64,000 nt of DNA from Synechocystis salina LEGE 00031 (lineage in GTDB: Bacteria > Cyanobacteriota > Cyanobacteriia > Cyanobacteriales > Microcystaceae). Shown here piece by piece: positions 35,720 through 47,768 of the stretch. The position numbers were made by a program, and so were the translations under genes. The notes below the pieces were generated by a model. That model did no database searches. It was not told the origin of the DNA and saw only the letters and a list, made by a program, of their open reading frames with translations. Each line of letters begins with the position of its first letter. The first letter of the stretch is position 1. The stretch lies in assembly GCF_015207985.1 (NCBI RefSeq), contig NZ_JADEVV010000008.1, forward strand, positions 1 through 64,000, read 5' to 3'.

Positions 35720-37366
35720 TTATTTTAATCTTCCTGATCGAAGAATACTAATCACCAACCAAAAACCAATTACCGTAGCGGCCACAAACAGAACATTGGC
35801 AATTAAAGTTAGCTGTTGATCATTGCCGGTGGAAAGGATTGCCGCCCCCATAATTAGGGAACCCAGCACAATACTAAAAGATAAACGATTCGCTGATTTA
35901 TCGATGGTGCGTCGTAGGGGTTCCAGACCCTCAATGCGGACATTCCATTGCAACGTTTCCGTTGTTAGGCGATCGAGCAATACATCCATTTGCCTAGGGG
36001 TTTTAAGGGAAACTGCTTTGAGGTCTAAGACTGTTCTTAAGGCTGTTTGCAAAGGGTTAGTGCCAAACAATTGCCGACGAAAAAGATCAGTAATCAGGGG
36101 ATTAATTTCGGTAAATAAATTTAATTCGGGATTAAATTGGCGTCCGGCCCCTTCGAGGTTGGCTAAACATTTGGCGTATAGTCCCAAACAAGCGGGAACT
36201 TTCAGTTTATTTACCCTGGCAATGCGAAGAAATTCATACACTACTTCACTGAAGTTAAATTCCGACAAGCTTAGGTCATAATATTTCCGCAACATGCGTT
36301 CATAATCTACCTCTAACCGCTGGAAGTTAACGTGGCCCACCGATTCCGACAGCTCCACCGTTAACTGGGCACAACGTTTGGCATCCAAATCAACGATCGC
36401 CAATAGCATTTCCGTTAATAACTGCCTGGTGCGGGGATCAAGGCGACCCACCATGCCGCAATCAATTAGAGCTAAACGACCATCTTCTAAGTAAAAAATG
36501 TTGCCGGGGTGGGGATCGGCGTGGAAAAAGCCATCGACATAAAGTTGCTGGAAAAAGGCCCGGAATAACAGGGTGGTAATTTCCTTTTTGCGTTCGGTAA
36601 TATTTTTCTCGCTAGGGGGCTGACTTAAATCCGCCGTTAAAATTGGCACTCCATCAAGCCATTCCAACACGAGAAATTTCTCGTTAGTTAATTTCCAATA
36701 AACTTTCGGAATTACTAATTGATTGGGATCAAACCAGGTAGTTTTAGCTAGGTTAGACCGTAGGGTATTGGTATAAATCGCTTCGGTATCAAAATTTAAC
36801 TCGGCTTTAACCGTTTGGGTAAACTCATCCGCTAGTTTGACAATGTCGTAATTCTGGCCAAATTCTGTCCGGGAAATCAACTCAGCTACATCTTTAATCA
36901 GTAAACTATCCTGCTCCACGACGGCATCAATGCCGGGACGTTTAACTTTAATGGCAACGGTTTCCCCACTCTGCAACACCGCTCGATGGATCTGACCAAT
37001 GGAACCCGCGGCGATGGGTTCAGGCTCAATTTCTTGAAATGTTTCCCCCAGCGGTTGGGGAAATTCTCGCTGCAATAAATCATCGATCGCCGACCAAGGT
37101 AAGGGGGGAACGTTGGATTGTAGGGCAGTGAGGGCGTTGATGTAGCGGGGAGGTAAAAGGTCGGGGCGGGTGCTGAGCAGTTGCCCTAATTTGACGTAGA
37201 ACGGCCCCAACTCGACGAGGATTTTGGTGAGAACTTCCGGTGTCGGAATTTGTGGTTCCCCCACTTTCCCCATGGTTAAGAGGCCGTTCATGTAGTCCCA
37301 GCCGTTGCTGAGCAGTACTTTAATGATCTCGCCACGGCGATCGCCGGCTTGAGGTAAGGCAAACAT
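35720..37366 (-). CDS. ABC1/UbiB-family protein kinase-like protein
   Basis: The protein has 548 residues. The family signature is present: KLGQLLSTRPDLLPPRY (the KxGQ helix), AAGSIGQIHRAVL (Ala-rich nucleotide loop) and HADPHPGNIFYLEDGRLALIDCGMVGRL (catalytic and metal-binding segment). Two C-terminal transmembrane helices follow (about 500-540). UbiB-like proteins use ATP to help extract or deliver prenyl-quinone precursors; in cyanobacteria and plastids this concerns plastoquinone and tocopherol. It is followed on the same strand by nothing close, and preceded by a four-helix membrane protein gene 20 bases upstream. Confidence 0.92.
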   Translation of the reverse strand: MFALPQAGDRRGEIIKVLLSNGWDYMNGLLTMGKVGEPQIPTPEVLTKILVELGPFYVKLGQLLSTRPDLLPPRYINALTALQSNVPPLPWSAIDDLLQREFPQPLGETFQEIEPEPIAAGSIGQIHRAVLQSGETVAIKVKRPGIDAVVEQDSLLIKDVAELISRTEFGQNYDIVKLADEFTQTVKAELNFDTEAIYTNTLRSNLAKTTWFDPNQLVIPKVYWKLTNEKFLVLEWLDGVPILTADLSQPPSEKNITERKKEITTLLFRAFFQQLYVDGFFHADPHPGNIFYLEDGRLALIDCGMVGRLDPRTRQLLTEMLLAIVDLDAKRCAQLTVELSESVGHVNFQRLEVDYERMLRKYYDLSLSEFNFSEVVYEFLRIARVNKLKVPACLGLYAKCLANLEGAGRQFNPELNLFTEINPLITDLFRRQLFGTNPLQTALRTVLDLKAVSLKTPRQMDVLLDRLTTETLQWNVRIEGLEPLRRTIDKSANRLSFSIVLGSLIMGAAILSTGNDQQLTLIANVLFVAATVIGFWLVISILRSGRLK

Positions 37367-37386
37367 TAAGTGTCAATAAGAATTGG

Positions 37387-37893
37387 TCAATGGCGCACTG
37401 CTGCTTGGTAAGACCAGTGTAGGAGAGTTAGTCCCAGTGCCAATTTAACTAATTCTAGCCCCCAATAGAGCCAGTGCAAGGGCATCATCGCCGCAGGCAT
37501 TTCCCCGGTGCTGGTGAAACTCGCCATATCAAAGCCTAAATCCGTGATGGCTGGGGTCAAAATGTAGGTATAAACAATGGCGATCGCCAACAGAATAATG
37601 GCGAAAATTCGACTAAATCGTTGTCCTGGAGCAGAGAAAAAGCCCTGTTGATGGAGTAAAAAACAGCCAGACGCCACTAGACCCGCAAATAAGAGTTCTA
37701 GGTGATTAAAAACGGAAAATAGTAAATGGCCAGCACTGATAAAACCCGGTTCGGCCATCATACCAGCGGCGGAAAGGCTGGGCACCACCAGTAAATCCAT
37801 CACCAAGCTACCGGCGAGCCACATGGCCAAACTGCCCATCACGAGCAGTGGCCAATCCACCATGGCAATGGTTAATTTAGCGGTACGGTTCAT
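37387..37893 (-). CDS. Four-helix membrane protein, unknown (DUF4149-like)
   Basis: The protein has 168 residues and four hydrophobic helices (about 12-36, 55-76, 92-111 and 139-160). The pattern VDWPLLVMGSLAMWLAGSLVMDLLVVPSL, a buried small-residue helix, then FNHLELLFAG resembles DUF4149-type proteins, but I am not certain. It lies 20 bases upstream of the UbiB-like gene on the same strand, so a shared role in membrane lipid or quinone metabolism is possible but not shown. Confidence 0.6.
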   Translation of the reverse strand: MNRTAKLTIAMVDWPLLVMGSLAMWLAGSLVMDLLVVPSLSAAGMMAEPGFISAGHLLFSVFNHLELLFAGLVASGCFLLHQQGFFSAPGQRFSRIFAIILLAIAIVYTYILTPAITDLGFDMASFTSTGEMPAAMMPLHWLYWGLELVKLALGLTLLHWSYQAAVRH

Positions 37894-38110
37894 AGATCAC
37901 CTCACTCTGGTTAACAGAGTTGTATTTAAAGTTAAACAAAATTGAATCAAGCTGGAATAATGGGGCAAAAATTACCCAAGAAATAATTGCAGATATTTTT
38001 ATTATTGGCAGGGGATTTAGTTCCGAGGAAAAAATTGAGATGGATCTTTACAGAATGGGCATAAATTGGAGCTTTTCGTAATCTTTGTTTACGTTGGCTT
38101 GAGTAAAAAT

Positions 38111-38919
38111 TCAGCGATTCTTTATCCAATAACTCGCCAGCAGGCCATACTCCCGACTCTGGGCAGAAGCAAAATTTAACCAACCTTCTCCCTCCTTCCC
38201 GACCCGATTGATGGGGACAATTTCCACGCCGCTGTTGCTGTAGGCCAAACCCTGAAAAGTGTGGACCAAATCCTTTGACCACCGATCGCCATGAATGGTT
38301 AACCCTTGCTCCTGCAACCATCCCCTTAAATGCTGGAGAGTAATACCCGGTAACTGTTGCCCGGTTAAAGGGGGCGTAAAAAATTCGCCGTCCCGCCAAC
38401 CCCAGAGATTCCCCGTGGACGTCTCCAACCAATGGCCGTTAGCATCGGTCAAAATGGCTTCCTGAGCGTTATTTTCCTGGGCAATACGTTGGGCTAACCA
38501 AGGAGCGAAATAATTGCCCGTTTTCAATTCCGCTAGGGAACGTTGGTAACGACCGGGGGCCATCAGCCAAGCATTAATGCCTAATTGTTGTCGTTGTTCC
38601 AAATCTTCCGCCAGTGCCCGCCCTGTTATTAATATCTGTCCCGAAGGAAAACAGGTTAGACGTAGGATTGGATACCGTTGGCTCAAATGCCGAGCCGCTT
38701 GATCCACCGGCCCCCAGTCTGGTGCAGGCCATTGCAGACTAACTAAACTTCGTCGCAGGCGATCGCCATGATCAACCCAGTGGGTAAAGGGATGGTCAAG
38801 ACATTGCTGGTAAACCCTCAGAGTGGTGAATACAGTGGCCCCGTACAGTAAGCCAGGCTCATTAATCGGTAATTCGATTACATCCTGCTCAAACCATTGA
38901 CCGTCCCACCAGTACAACA

Positions 38920-38920
<1 letters not shown>
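38111..38920 (-). CDS. pabC: Aminodeoxychorismate lyase-like class IV aminotransferase
   Basis: The protein has 269 residues. ELPINEPGLLYGATVFTTLRVY at the start and the PLP Lys in ELKTGNYFAPW (Lys about 133) mark fold-type IV, with ETSTGNLWGW further on. Within the family these lengths and the GDRL segment suggest 4-amino-4-deoxychorismate lyase (p-aminobenzoate for folate), though branched-chain or D-amino acid transaminase relatives cannot be ruled out. Its ATG overlaps the fabG stop by one base (TAATG), so the two genes are translationally coupled. Confidence 0.8.
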
Positions 38921-39699
<779 letters not shown>

Positions 39700-39864
39700 T
39701 CAGCCATTACGCCATAATTTCACAATGCAAACCGAGTCTCATTTTAAGGGTTTGGCGCATCCATGGAGGAACTTCCCTGGGAGCCCAGGGAGCTTTGGGT
39801 TACCCTAAAAAATAATTAACCAATGACATTTCCTGATCGAAGTTCCGCAAATTTCCCCCACCCT

Positions 39865-41073
39865 ATGCTTTATCGACGTTTTGGCCGCACTGCATTGTCC
39901 ATGCCGGTTTTTTCCTGTGGAGGCATGCGCTATCAGTTCCAATGGCAGGATGCGCCCTTCGCTCAGGTTCCGCAGGATAACCAGCACAATTTGCAAGCCA
40001 CCATTGAGCGTTCCCTGGAGTTGGGCATTAACCACATTGAAACTGCTAGGGGTTATGGCACTTCGGAAATGCAGTTGGGAAAAATTTTGCCCCAATTACC
40101 CAGGGAAAAATTGATTGTGCAGACAAAGGTTAGCCCTAAGGATGACCCTAAGGACTTTCGCCGGGAGTTTGATAAATCTTTGGGTTACTTAAATCTGGAA
40201 TACGTCGATTTGTTGGGCATCCACGGCATTAACAATCGGGAAACCCTGGAGCAAAGTTTACGTCCTGGCGGTTGTTTAGCTGTTTGTCGGCAATTACAAC
40301 GGGAAGGCCTAGTAAAGTTTGTTGGTTTTTCCACCCATGGCCCCACCGCAATCATTACCGAAGCGATTAATTCCGGGGAATTTGATTACGTCAACCTCCA
40401 CTGGTACTACATTTTTCAAGACAATTGGCCGGCGATCGCCGCCGCCACGGCCCAGGATATGGGGGTCTTTATTATTAGCCCATCCGATAAGGGAGGACAA
40501 CTTTATAACCCGCCCCAAAAGCTGGTGAATTTATGCCAACCCCTCAGCCCGATGGTATTTAACAATCTGTTTTGCCTATCCCATTCCCAAGTCCACACCC
40601 TCAGTATTGGTGCATCCCGGCCAACGGATTTTGATGAGCATATAAAAACCCTGCCCTATCTAGCATCGGAGCAGGAGACTGAAAAAGTTTTACAACCGAT
40701 TTTGGCGAACCTCCATAGGGCCATGGTGGAAGCTTTAGGGGAAGATTGGGTCAATGGTTGGCGCATCGGTTTACCCAGCCCGGAAAATACCCCTGGGGAA
40801 ATTAACATTCCCAAAATTCTCTGGCTTTATAATCTTTGCCAAAGCTTTGACTTGGTGGAATACAGCAAAATGCGCTACAACCTGTTGGGCAACGGCGGCC
40901 ATTGGTTCCCTGGTCAACCGGCCAGCAACTTTGATGAGCAAAAACTCTGGCAATGTTTAGCCCACAGTCCCCACCGACAGAGGGTGTTAGAAATTTTGCA
41001 GGAAACGGATCGAATGCTTAAAGGGGAAACGGTGCAAAGATTGTCCCGTCAGGAGGTGGCCAAAACTAGTTAA
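39865..41073 (+). CDS. Aldo/keto reductase
   Basis: From ATG 39865 the protein has 402 residues, starting [20 protein letters not shown]. The AKR barrel has [19 protein letters not shown] with the conserved Asp-equivalent/Tyr tetrad region, VQTKVSPKD with Lys, and KFVGFSTHG. The protein is longer than usual by a C-terminal 100 residues (about 300 onward: [23 protein letters not shown], then [16 protein letters not shown]), a variant I associate with cyanobacterial AKRs; in some related proteins the corresponding extension binds an iron-sulfur cluster, but few cysteines are present here. A start 14 codons upstream is possible. Confidence 0.85.
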   Translation: MLYRRFGRTALSMPVFSCGGMRYQFQWQDAPFAQVPQDNQHNLQATIERSLELGINHIETARGYGTSEMQLGKILPQLPREKLIVQTKVSPKDDPKDFRREFDKSLGYLNLEYVDLLGIHGINNRETLEQSLRPGGCLAVCRQLQREGLVKFVGFSTHGPTAIITEAINSGEFDYVNLHWYYIFQDNWPAIAAATAQDMGVFIISPSDKGGQLYNPPQKLVNLCQPLSPMVFNNLFCLSHSQVHTLSIGASRPTDFDEHIKTLPYLASEQETEKVLQPILANLHRAMVEALGEDWVNGWRIGLPSPENTPGEINIPKILWLYNLCQSFDLVEYSKMRYNLLGNGGHWFPGQPASNFDEQKLWQCLAHSPHRQRVLEILQETDRMLKGETVQRLSRQEVAKTS

Positions 41074-41195
41074 TTATTCTGGGAAGAATTGCTAATGTTT
41101 TGCTGTGCTGGCCAGACAAAGTACGGCGATCGCCATGGCTTCCAGTTCGATTTGATGAGGTTGACCCATTTTTGCCCTGCTACCCAACGACCACC

Positions 41196-42089
41196 ATGAA
41201 TACCCCTTCCCCGCCCCGTGAGTCCCCCCCACGTTTGCCCAGTTGGTTAAAACGCCCCATTGGTAGAGCTAGTGAGTTGTCCACAGTTCAACAAATTATT
41301 AAACAGCGTCAAATTCACACCATTTGCGAAGAAGGTCGTTGTCCTAATCGGGGGGAATGTTACGCCAACCAAACAGCTACTTTTTTATTAATGGGTCAAA
41401 TTTGTACCAGAGCCTGCGGTTTTTGTCAGGTGGAAAAGGGCCAAGCTCCCATGACATTGGATCAGGATGAACCGAAAAAAGTAGCAGAAGCGGTGCAATT
41501 ATTGGGGCTTAAATATGTGGTATTAACTTCCGTCGCTAGGGATGATTTGGCCGATGGTGGCGCTGGTTGGTTTGTGCACGTGATGGAGCGCATTCGTAAG
41601 GAAAATTTTGCTACCGACATAGAAGTTTTAACGCCGGATTTTTGGGGTGGTATTGGTCGAGAAATCAGCCAAAAAGAGCGGGTGTTGACGGTGGCCAAGG
41701 CTAAACCTATTTGCTATAACCATAACTTAGAAACAGTGGCTAGATTGCAGGGCAAAGTACGACGGGGAGCAAAATATCAACGTTCTCTGAATGTGTTGCG
41801 CTGGGTGAAAGAATTTGATCCCAGCATTTTTACCAAGTCTGGGTTGATGTTGGGGCATGGAGAAACGGTGAATGAAATTGTCGAAACCCTCAAGGACTTG
41901 CGTTCCGTGGGTTGCGATCGCCTGACGTTAGGACAATATATGCAACCGTCTTTAGAGCATCTAACCGTGCAAAAATATTGGACTCCAGAGGAGTTTGAAC
42001 AGTTGGGTCAAATTGCCAGGGAATTGGGCTTTAGCCATGTGCGATCGGGGCCCTTGGTGCGGAGTTCTTACCATGCTGGAGAAGATTGA
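41196..42089 (+). CDS. lipA: Lipoyl synthase (radical SAM)
   Basis: From ATG 41196 the protein has 297 residues, the normal length; the frame is open for 32 codons upstream without support. The auxiliary cluster cysteines are [12 protein letters not shown] (about 43-54) and the radical-SAM motif is CTRACGFC at about 70-77. [11 protein letters not shown] and [11 protein letters not shown] follow, and the C-terminal RSSYHAGE Ser ligates the auxiliary cluster. It inserts sulfur into octanoyl groups; the lipoyl acceptor gcvH is encoded in this window. The aat gene follows after 62 bases. Confidence 0.93.
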   Translation: MNTPSPPRESPPRLPSWLKRPIGRASELSTVQQIIKQRQIHTICEEGRCPNRGECYANQTATFLLMGQICTRACGFCQVEKGQAPMTLDQDEPKKVAEAVQLLGLKYVVLTSVARDDLADGGAGWFVHVMERIRKENFATDIEVLTPDFWGGIGREISQKERVLTVAKAKPICYNHNLETVARLQGKVRRGAKYQRSLNVLRWVKEFDPSIFTKSGLMLGHGETVNEIVETLKDLRSVGCDRLTLGQYMQPSLEHLTVQKYWTPEEFEQLGQIARELGFSHVRSGPLVRSSYHAGED

Positions 42090-42151
42090 TAAAAACAAAA
42101 AAGCAATGATTTATCCCCAAGAATTACCAGGGAATTGCGAGGAAATAAAGG

Positions 42152-42769
42152 GTGAAAATTAATGTTGACTATGCCATTGCCCAATATGCCCAGGGTCTGT
42201 TTTTAATGGCCGATGACCGCCATGGGCTGGGTTGGTATTCCAGCGATCGCCATGCCTTAATTCCCTTAGACGATCAATTTCGTTATCCCAAATCTTTGCA
42301 ACGGGTGCTCAATCAAAATCGTTTCCAAGTCAAAATTAATCAAGCTTTCACCGCTGTTTGTGAGGGATGTGCCGCCCGCCCTGAAACCTGGATTTCCCAA
42401 GAATTAATTGAGGTTTACCATACCTTTCACGTTGCCGGTTGGGCCCACAGCTTTGAAACTTGGTACGGCGATCGCCTAGCGGGGGGAATTTTGGGCATTG
42501 CTATCCGGGGGGCTTTCATTGGGGAATCGATGTTTTACAATGTCCCTGAAGCCTCTAAAGTTGCCATGGTTAAATTAGTGCAGCATTTGCGACAACGGGG
42601 CTATAAGTTATTCGATGCCCAGCTACAAAATCCCCACCTGGAAAGATTTGGAGCCTACGAAGTGGAAGAAAAAGATTATAAAAAGCAGTTAGAGAAAGCC
42701 CTCAGTTATCGTTGTCAGTTTACTTCCGAGCCTGATTTTTATGATTATGTAATTAATTTAACTGATTGA
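42152..42769 (+). CDS. aat: Leucyl/phenylalanyl-tRNA-protein transferase
   Basis: The protein has 205 residues from a GTG preceded by a GAGGAAATAAAGG ribosome site. AQGLFLMADDRHGLGWYSSDRHALIPLD, YHTFHVAGWAHSFETWYGDRLAGGILGIAIRGAFIGESMFYN and LFDAQLQNPHLERFGAYEV are the Aat signature stretches. It adds Leu or Phe to basic N-termini, marking proteins for ClpS/ClpAP degradation. Same strand as lipA, 62 bases downstream. Confidence 0.94.
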   Translation: MKINVDYAIAQYAQGLFLMADDRHGLGWYSSDRHALIPLDDQFRYPKSLQRVLNQNRFQVKINQAFTAVCEGCAARPETWISQELIEVYHTFHVAGWAHSFETWYGDRLAGGILGIAIRGAFIGESMFYNVPEASKVAMVKLVQHLRQRGYKLFDAQLQNPHLERFGAYEVEEKDYKKQLEKALSYRCQFTSEPDFYDYVINLTD

Positions 42770-42924
42770 CCTTTTCTTTTTCATAAAGAAAAAAATTATA
42801 CTTTCTGTTTATGTCCAATTTAACACTAGTTCTAACCTGACGAATAAGGATTAATTGCTGAGATTTAAATCGATTACTTCTAGGTTTTATCCCTAGCAAT
42901 TTTTCGTTCTGGACGATGGAGAAA

Positions 42925-43500
42925 TTATTTCCATAACCAGTCAATTTCTAAAATAAAGTTCAGTAAAATGTTCTCCCCTAATAATTGATTTGATTTGACT
43001 AAAATCTCTTTGGGTTGATTACTGCGATAAACCTCTACCTGTTGATTCTGGGGATCAATTAACCATCCTAGGCGTAATCCAGAAGCCAAATACTCTTCCA
43101 TTTTCGTTTGGGTTGCAGTTAAGGTTTCACTAGGAGAAAGCAGTTCCAACACAAAATCTGGGCAAATGGGTGGAAATTTTGCTCTTTCTTCGGTAGATAA
43201 ATCTAGCCAATGTTCTTTTTTGATCCAAGCTATATCAGGCGATCGTCGTCCTCCTTGGGGAAGCTGAAAACAAGTGGAAGAGTCAAAGACAAAACCCAAT
43301 TTATGTTTTCGGTTCCAGATAATAAAATCAGCTATTAATTCTGCATTCTTGCGGCCAATCTCGCCACCAGTGGGAGACATAATTAGCAATTCTCCTTGGG
43401 CATTTTCTTCAATGATCAATTCGGGATTTTGTTGGCAAATTTGGAAAAATTTATCTGAATCAATGGCGATCGCTGGCTGTAGCTTAAGGGTGGTTGTCAT
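42925..43500 (-). CDS. Uma2-family (DUF820) endonuclease-like protein
   Basis: The protein has 191 residues. ERLG-less but family-typical blocks are visible: SDKFFQICQQNPELIIEENAQGELLIMSPTGGEIGRKNAELI, then GFVFDSSTCFQLPQGGRRSPDIAWI and PDFVLELLSPSETLTATQTKMEEYLASGLRLGWLIDP. The Asp in SPDIAW and the Glu in LELLS match the PD-(D/E)xK-type active site of DUF820/Uma2. These proteins are very numerous in cyanobacteria and their roles are unclear. The flanking gap upstream holds a possible short reading frame. Confidence 0.85.
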   Translation of the reverse strand: MTTTLKLQPAIAIDSDKFFQICQQNPELIIEENAQGELLIMSPTGGEIGRKNAELIADFIIWNRKHKLGFVFDSSTCFQLPQGGRRSPDIAWIKKEHWLDLSTEERAKFPPICPDFVLELLSPSETLTATQTKMEEYLASGLRLGWLIDPQNQQVEVYRSNQPKEILVKSNQLLGENILLNFILEIDWLWK

Positions 43501-43894
43501 ATTCTCTCCTGAGCAAAAAGGTGACGATGATGATTGTTCCAGCTCCTCTTTTAAAAGTATATTGGCAATATTTCTTTCAGTTTGTCTCCTAAATCGACCT
43601 AGTAAGGCGATTGCAGTTCTGGAGGAATTTTCTCTAGTTTTTCCCAGGCATGGGGTACCAAGGGGGCTTTTAAAGTATTCTCTGACTGGCGTGTCTTTAC
43701 CTCAAATGTAGCTTCCATTTTTTGAGGCATAGTTTCCTGACATCCCAGTTAAACTCTAGCCCATTGTCAGCAAACCACTTCTCCGAAAATGGTGAAAAAT
43801 CAAAAATGTCCGTTACCATGCCCATAGGGTTTGTCCCTCACCTGGGCTAATGGCTTAGGAATTATGAATTTTTTGCATTAGTGGGATTTTTACC
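43501..43894. other. Gap between Uma2 gene and the small membrane ORF
   Basis: The 394-base gap holds one short candidate ORF on the minus strand (43599-43730, listed separately) and AT-rich sequence with no convincing promoter or RNA gene. A second minus-strand frame after that ORF stays open almost to the Uma2 start. Confidence 0.35.
43599..43730 (-). CDS. Candidate 43-residue ORF upstream of the Uma2 gene
   Basis: The reverse strand from ATG 43730 encodes MPQKMEATFEVKTRQSEN.. ending in ELQSPY. The composition is protein-like (alternating charged and hydrophobic residues) but I know no family. After its stop, another frame reads on (AIALLGRFRRQTERNIANIL..) towards the Uma2 start, which would be explained by a frameshift in a once longer gene. 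I see no strong ribosome site. Confidence 0.3.
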   Translation of the reverse strand: MPQKMEATFEVKTRQSENTLKAPLVPHAWEKLEKIPPELQSPY

Positions 43895-43990
43895 ATGACC
43901 GCCGATCAACTGTTGATGTTAGTTGTCCTCCTCGTCCCCGGTATTTTGCTATCGGCCCTAGTGATGGGTAGTTTTGCTAAAGGGGGTTAA
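43895..43990 (+). CDS. 31-residue single-helix membrane protein, unknown
   Basis: The ORF reads MTADQLLMLVVLLVPGILLS then ALVMGSFAKGG. One hydrophobic helix (about 5-25) is flanked by a polar start and a short basic-glycine tail, the form of small photosynthetic or respiratory complex subunits. I could not match it to a named subunit such as PetG, PetN or PsbM. It is convergent with gap1, whose terminator lies just after it. Confidence 0.55.
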   Translation: MTADQLLMLVVLLVPGILLSALVMGSFAKGG

Positions 43991-43998
43991 CCAAACAC

Positions 43999-44031
43999 AA
44001 AAAAGTTACCGGGGTGGAAATTGATCCCGGT
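43999..44031 (-). terminator. Rho-independent terminator of gap1
   Basis: On the minus strand, a 6-bp stem ACCGGG / CCCGGT with a 12-base loop is followed after a few bases by six Ts (43999-44004). It lies about 44 bases after the gap1 stop. Confidence 0.65.
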
Positions 44032-44074
44032 AAATCTAGCTAGGCTAATTGGGACAACCTAACAAACATCAAAC

Positions 44075-45456
<1,382 letters not shown>

Positions 45457-45885
45457 ATGAACACCTCTTTGGCCTCCCCGAAAGCATTAGCTAGTTACAC
45501 TACTCGCACCTACGATCGGGCCCAAAGGGCTTTCCAGTGTTGTCCCTTTTATCTGGACTTGTTTCGAGCCATGGCCCAGGCCAGTGTGCCCCTACCCACG
45601 ATCGCCGGAGCCGGGGGAGTTAAGCAAGGTTTTTGTGGGCAAGTGTTGACGGAAAATCGAGTGGAGCGGGAGTTGATGTGGCTCATTCAGGTGGGGCTAT
45701 TGCGACGGGAGGTGGACGGCCAGGGTATTACCGACAGTTTTCGTCTCACACCGTTGGCTAAGCAAATCTTGGATCAATATCCTGGAGAGCAAAGGCAATT
45801 TCCTGCCCCTTCCCCGTGGAATCGTTTACAAAATCAGCTAGCCCGCTGGCTCACCCCCCTGGCCACCTTATTGGGTCGTGGGTAG
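45457..45885 (+). CDS. Conserved cyanobacterial protein (Npun_F0494-like)
   Basis: From ATG 45457 the protein has 142 residues. RTYDRAQRAFQCCPFYLDLFRAMAQASVPL followed by GVKQGFCG and an ERELMWLIQVGLLRREVDGQG segment looks like a small winged-helix-type fold and recalls a cyanobacterial family named after Npun_F0494. No function is known. The last 25 residues are a basic-hydrophobic tail. A shorter extension upstream (from 45439) is possible. Confidence 0.6.
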   Translation: MNTSLASPKALASYTTRTYDRAQRAFQCCPFYLDLFRAMAQASVPLPTIAGAGGVKQGFCGQVLTENRVERELMWLIQVGLLRREVDGQGITDSFRLTPLAKQILDQYPGEQRQFPAPSPWNRLQNQLARWLTPLATLLGRG

Positions 45886-45997
45886 TTTAAGTTCGTTCAT
45901 ATTTATCTTGAGGCAAAATTAAACAGGCAAAGAGCATTGCCCCAACTTACCCGTTGCTAATGGCAATGGCGATCGGGTGGGGAGAAGATCTGGAGCT

Positions 45998-47443
45998 TTA
46001 AAATTGGGGAACAGAGTCGTCCTCCGGGGTCGGTTCCTTGAGCCATTGGTCAATATCCATACCCACTTGGATAGTTAAATCCGATCCTAGGTCGCCAACG
46101 GAGGAAGCTTCCACTACGCCGCCCCCCAGAGTTTGCCGTAGATAATGGGCACCATCCAAGTCCCCCCTCTGAACCAAAATTTTCGTCTCTGCTAATAGTT
46201 CCGGCGATTCCGATGTTTCATAGAAATTGCGGAAGTCCTTGGCAAGTAAATATTCCTTCATCCGTTCCAAGGCCTGGGGATCGTCAGTGGCATTTTGTAG
46301 CGCAATGCGTAAACTTTCTGGCGATCGCCCGGGGGTCTCAGCCCAGGTGGGGACTTCTTCAATCACATCAAAGTAGTTCCTGAGCACCTGCCGTTTGCCG
46401 GCATCAGACATCACCCAATAACTACGGCCATCAAATTCCGTGGGCTGGCTAAACCGCCCTGGTAACATCACCATTTGTACTTCCTGGCGATCAAGTTGAC
46501 GCCCAAAATTGACCAGGGCCAAAATTTCCTCCATGGTCAAATTGGTGTCCACAGTTTTTTGCATAATGCCGATCGCCTTAGGAATGCGGGTAATCATGCT
46601 GGGGTGGCTAAGGCGATTTTGTAGGGCTTTGAGCAGGGTTTCTTGGCGTTGCACCCGGCCAATATCCCCATTGGCGTCGTAGCGGAAACGAACAAATTGC
46701 TCTGCCTGGGCACCATTTAAGGTTTGCAGTCCAGCGGGCAAATCAATTAATAACTGCTGGGTTTTATCTTCGTAAAACATGGGGCGGGGCACAAACACTT
46801 CCACTCCCCCCACTAAATCCACCAATTCCTGTAACGCGTCGGTGGTGACCCGGACATAACGGTCAATGGGCACTTCCCCCAAGTTGCGATTAATCACCCT
46901 CGCTGCCAACTGGGGGCCGCCATAGGCATTGGCATCATTGATTTTCGTATAGCCCACATCGGGGATGAAAACCCTAGTATCCCGAGGAATGGAGAGTAAT
47001 TTCAAGCTATTTTCCCTGGGATCGAACCGCACCAATAACATGGTGTCACTGCGCCCACCAAACTCATCCACATTGGGTTCAGTTTCCGTCGGCTCCACCC
47101 GGTCAATGCCCATAACTAAAATATTGACGGGACGACTGATGTGGTAAGGAAATAGATCTCCCTGACCCGCTTCCACTCCGGTGGATTGACCCGGTATAAC
47201 CTGTTGCACCAATCCTCTTGGTCCAGGAGTAAAAAAGCCGATACCCACTCCGGCGATCGCCGCTACGGTGGCGGTTAAGGTGACCAAACTCCCCCAAACT
47301 AAACCCTTACCTAGGGGGGGAAGGGCCCTTTTGGATCGCGGGACGCCCTGGTCAGATTCAGGGGCAGTATGGGGTCGGTAATGGGAGCGAACTTTGACGG
47401 TGCTGGAGGACTGCAACGGAGCAGACTCGGTACTATTCGCCAT
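45998..47443 (-). CDS. LytR-CpsA-Psr (LCP) family protein
   Basis: The protein has 481 residues. A cytoplasmic basic N-terminus, one membrane helix (about 50-73) and then the LCP domain: NILVMGIDRV, GGRSDTMLLVRFDP, SIPRDTRVFIP, GYTKINDANAYGG and VRFRYDANGDIGRVQRQ. LCP enzymes attach phosphoprenyl-linked glycans to peptidoglycan outside the membrane. The tail (about 330-481) is a LytR_C-like region of low complexity. No polysaccharide genes are adjacent. Confidence 0.9.
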   Translation of the reverse strand: MANSTESAPLQSSSTVKVRSHYRPHTAPESDQGVPRSKRALPPLGKGLVWGSLVTLTATVAAIAGVGIGFFTPGPRGLVQQVIPGQSTGVEAGQGDLFPYHISRPVNILVMGIDRVEPTETEPNVDEFGGRSDTMLLVRFDPRENSLKLLSIPRDTRVFIPDVGYTKINDANAYGGPQLAARVINRNLGEVPIDRYVRVTTDALQELVDLVGGVEVFVPRPMFYEDKTQQLLIDLPAGLQTLNGAQAEQFVRFRYDANGDIGRVQRQETLLKALQNRLSHPSMITRIPKAIGIMQKTVDTNLTMEEILALVNFGRQLDRQEVQMVMLPGRFSQPTEFDGRSYWVMSDAGKRQVLRNYFDVIEEVPTWAETPGRSPESLRIALQNATDDPQALERMKEYLLAKDFRNFYETSESPELLAETKILVQRGDLDGAHYLRQTLGGGVVEASSVGDLGSDLTIQVGMDIDQWLKEPTPEDDSVPQF

Positions 47444-47768
47444 ACAACCTCAACACCACACTGATTTTGGTAAACAAGCGGAAACTTAACCTATACAGAT
47501 AACACCAAAGAGTCGATTGTTCCACCGATCTGTGCCGGATGGCAACGACCCCAGGACAGATTATTGAGTATTTTTGCTTAACGTAACAGTGGGGAAAGTT
47601 ACCGTTTTTACCCATTCCTCCCCACTGGCGATCGCCTTGGTGCCCTGGTTTGACCTGGAGCCGGAGCATAGGGGCTAATCGAAACATTGTCACAAAAATT
47701 TGTGTTTTTTCACCGAAAAAGCAGTATAATGCCTTCGCTTGATAAAACCCTTTATAAAAAACAATTCC
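47444..47768. other. Intergenic region upstream of the LCP gene
   Basis: The 325 bases separate the LCP gene from the small ORF at 47769. They contain a HIP1 site (about 47628-47635) and an AT-rich stretch (AAAAAATTTGTG..) near 47695, but no gene or structure I can identify. Confidence 0.3.
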
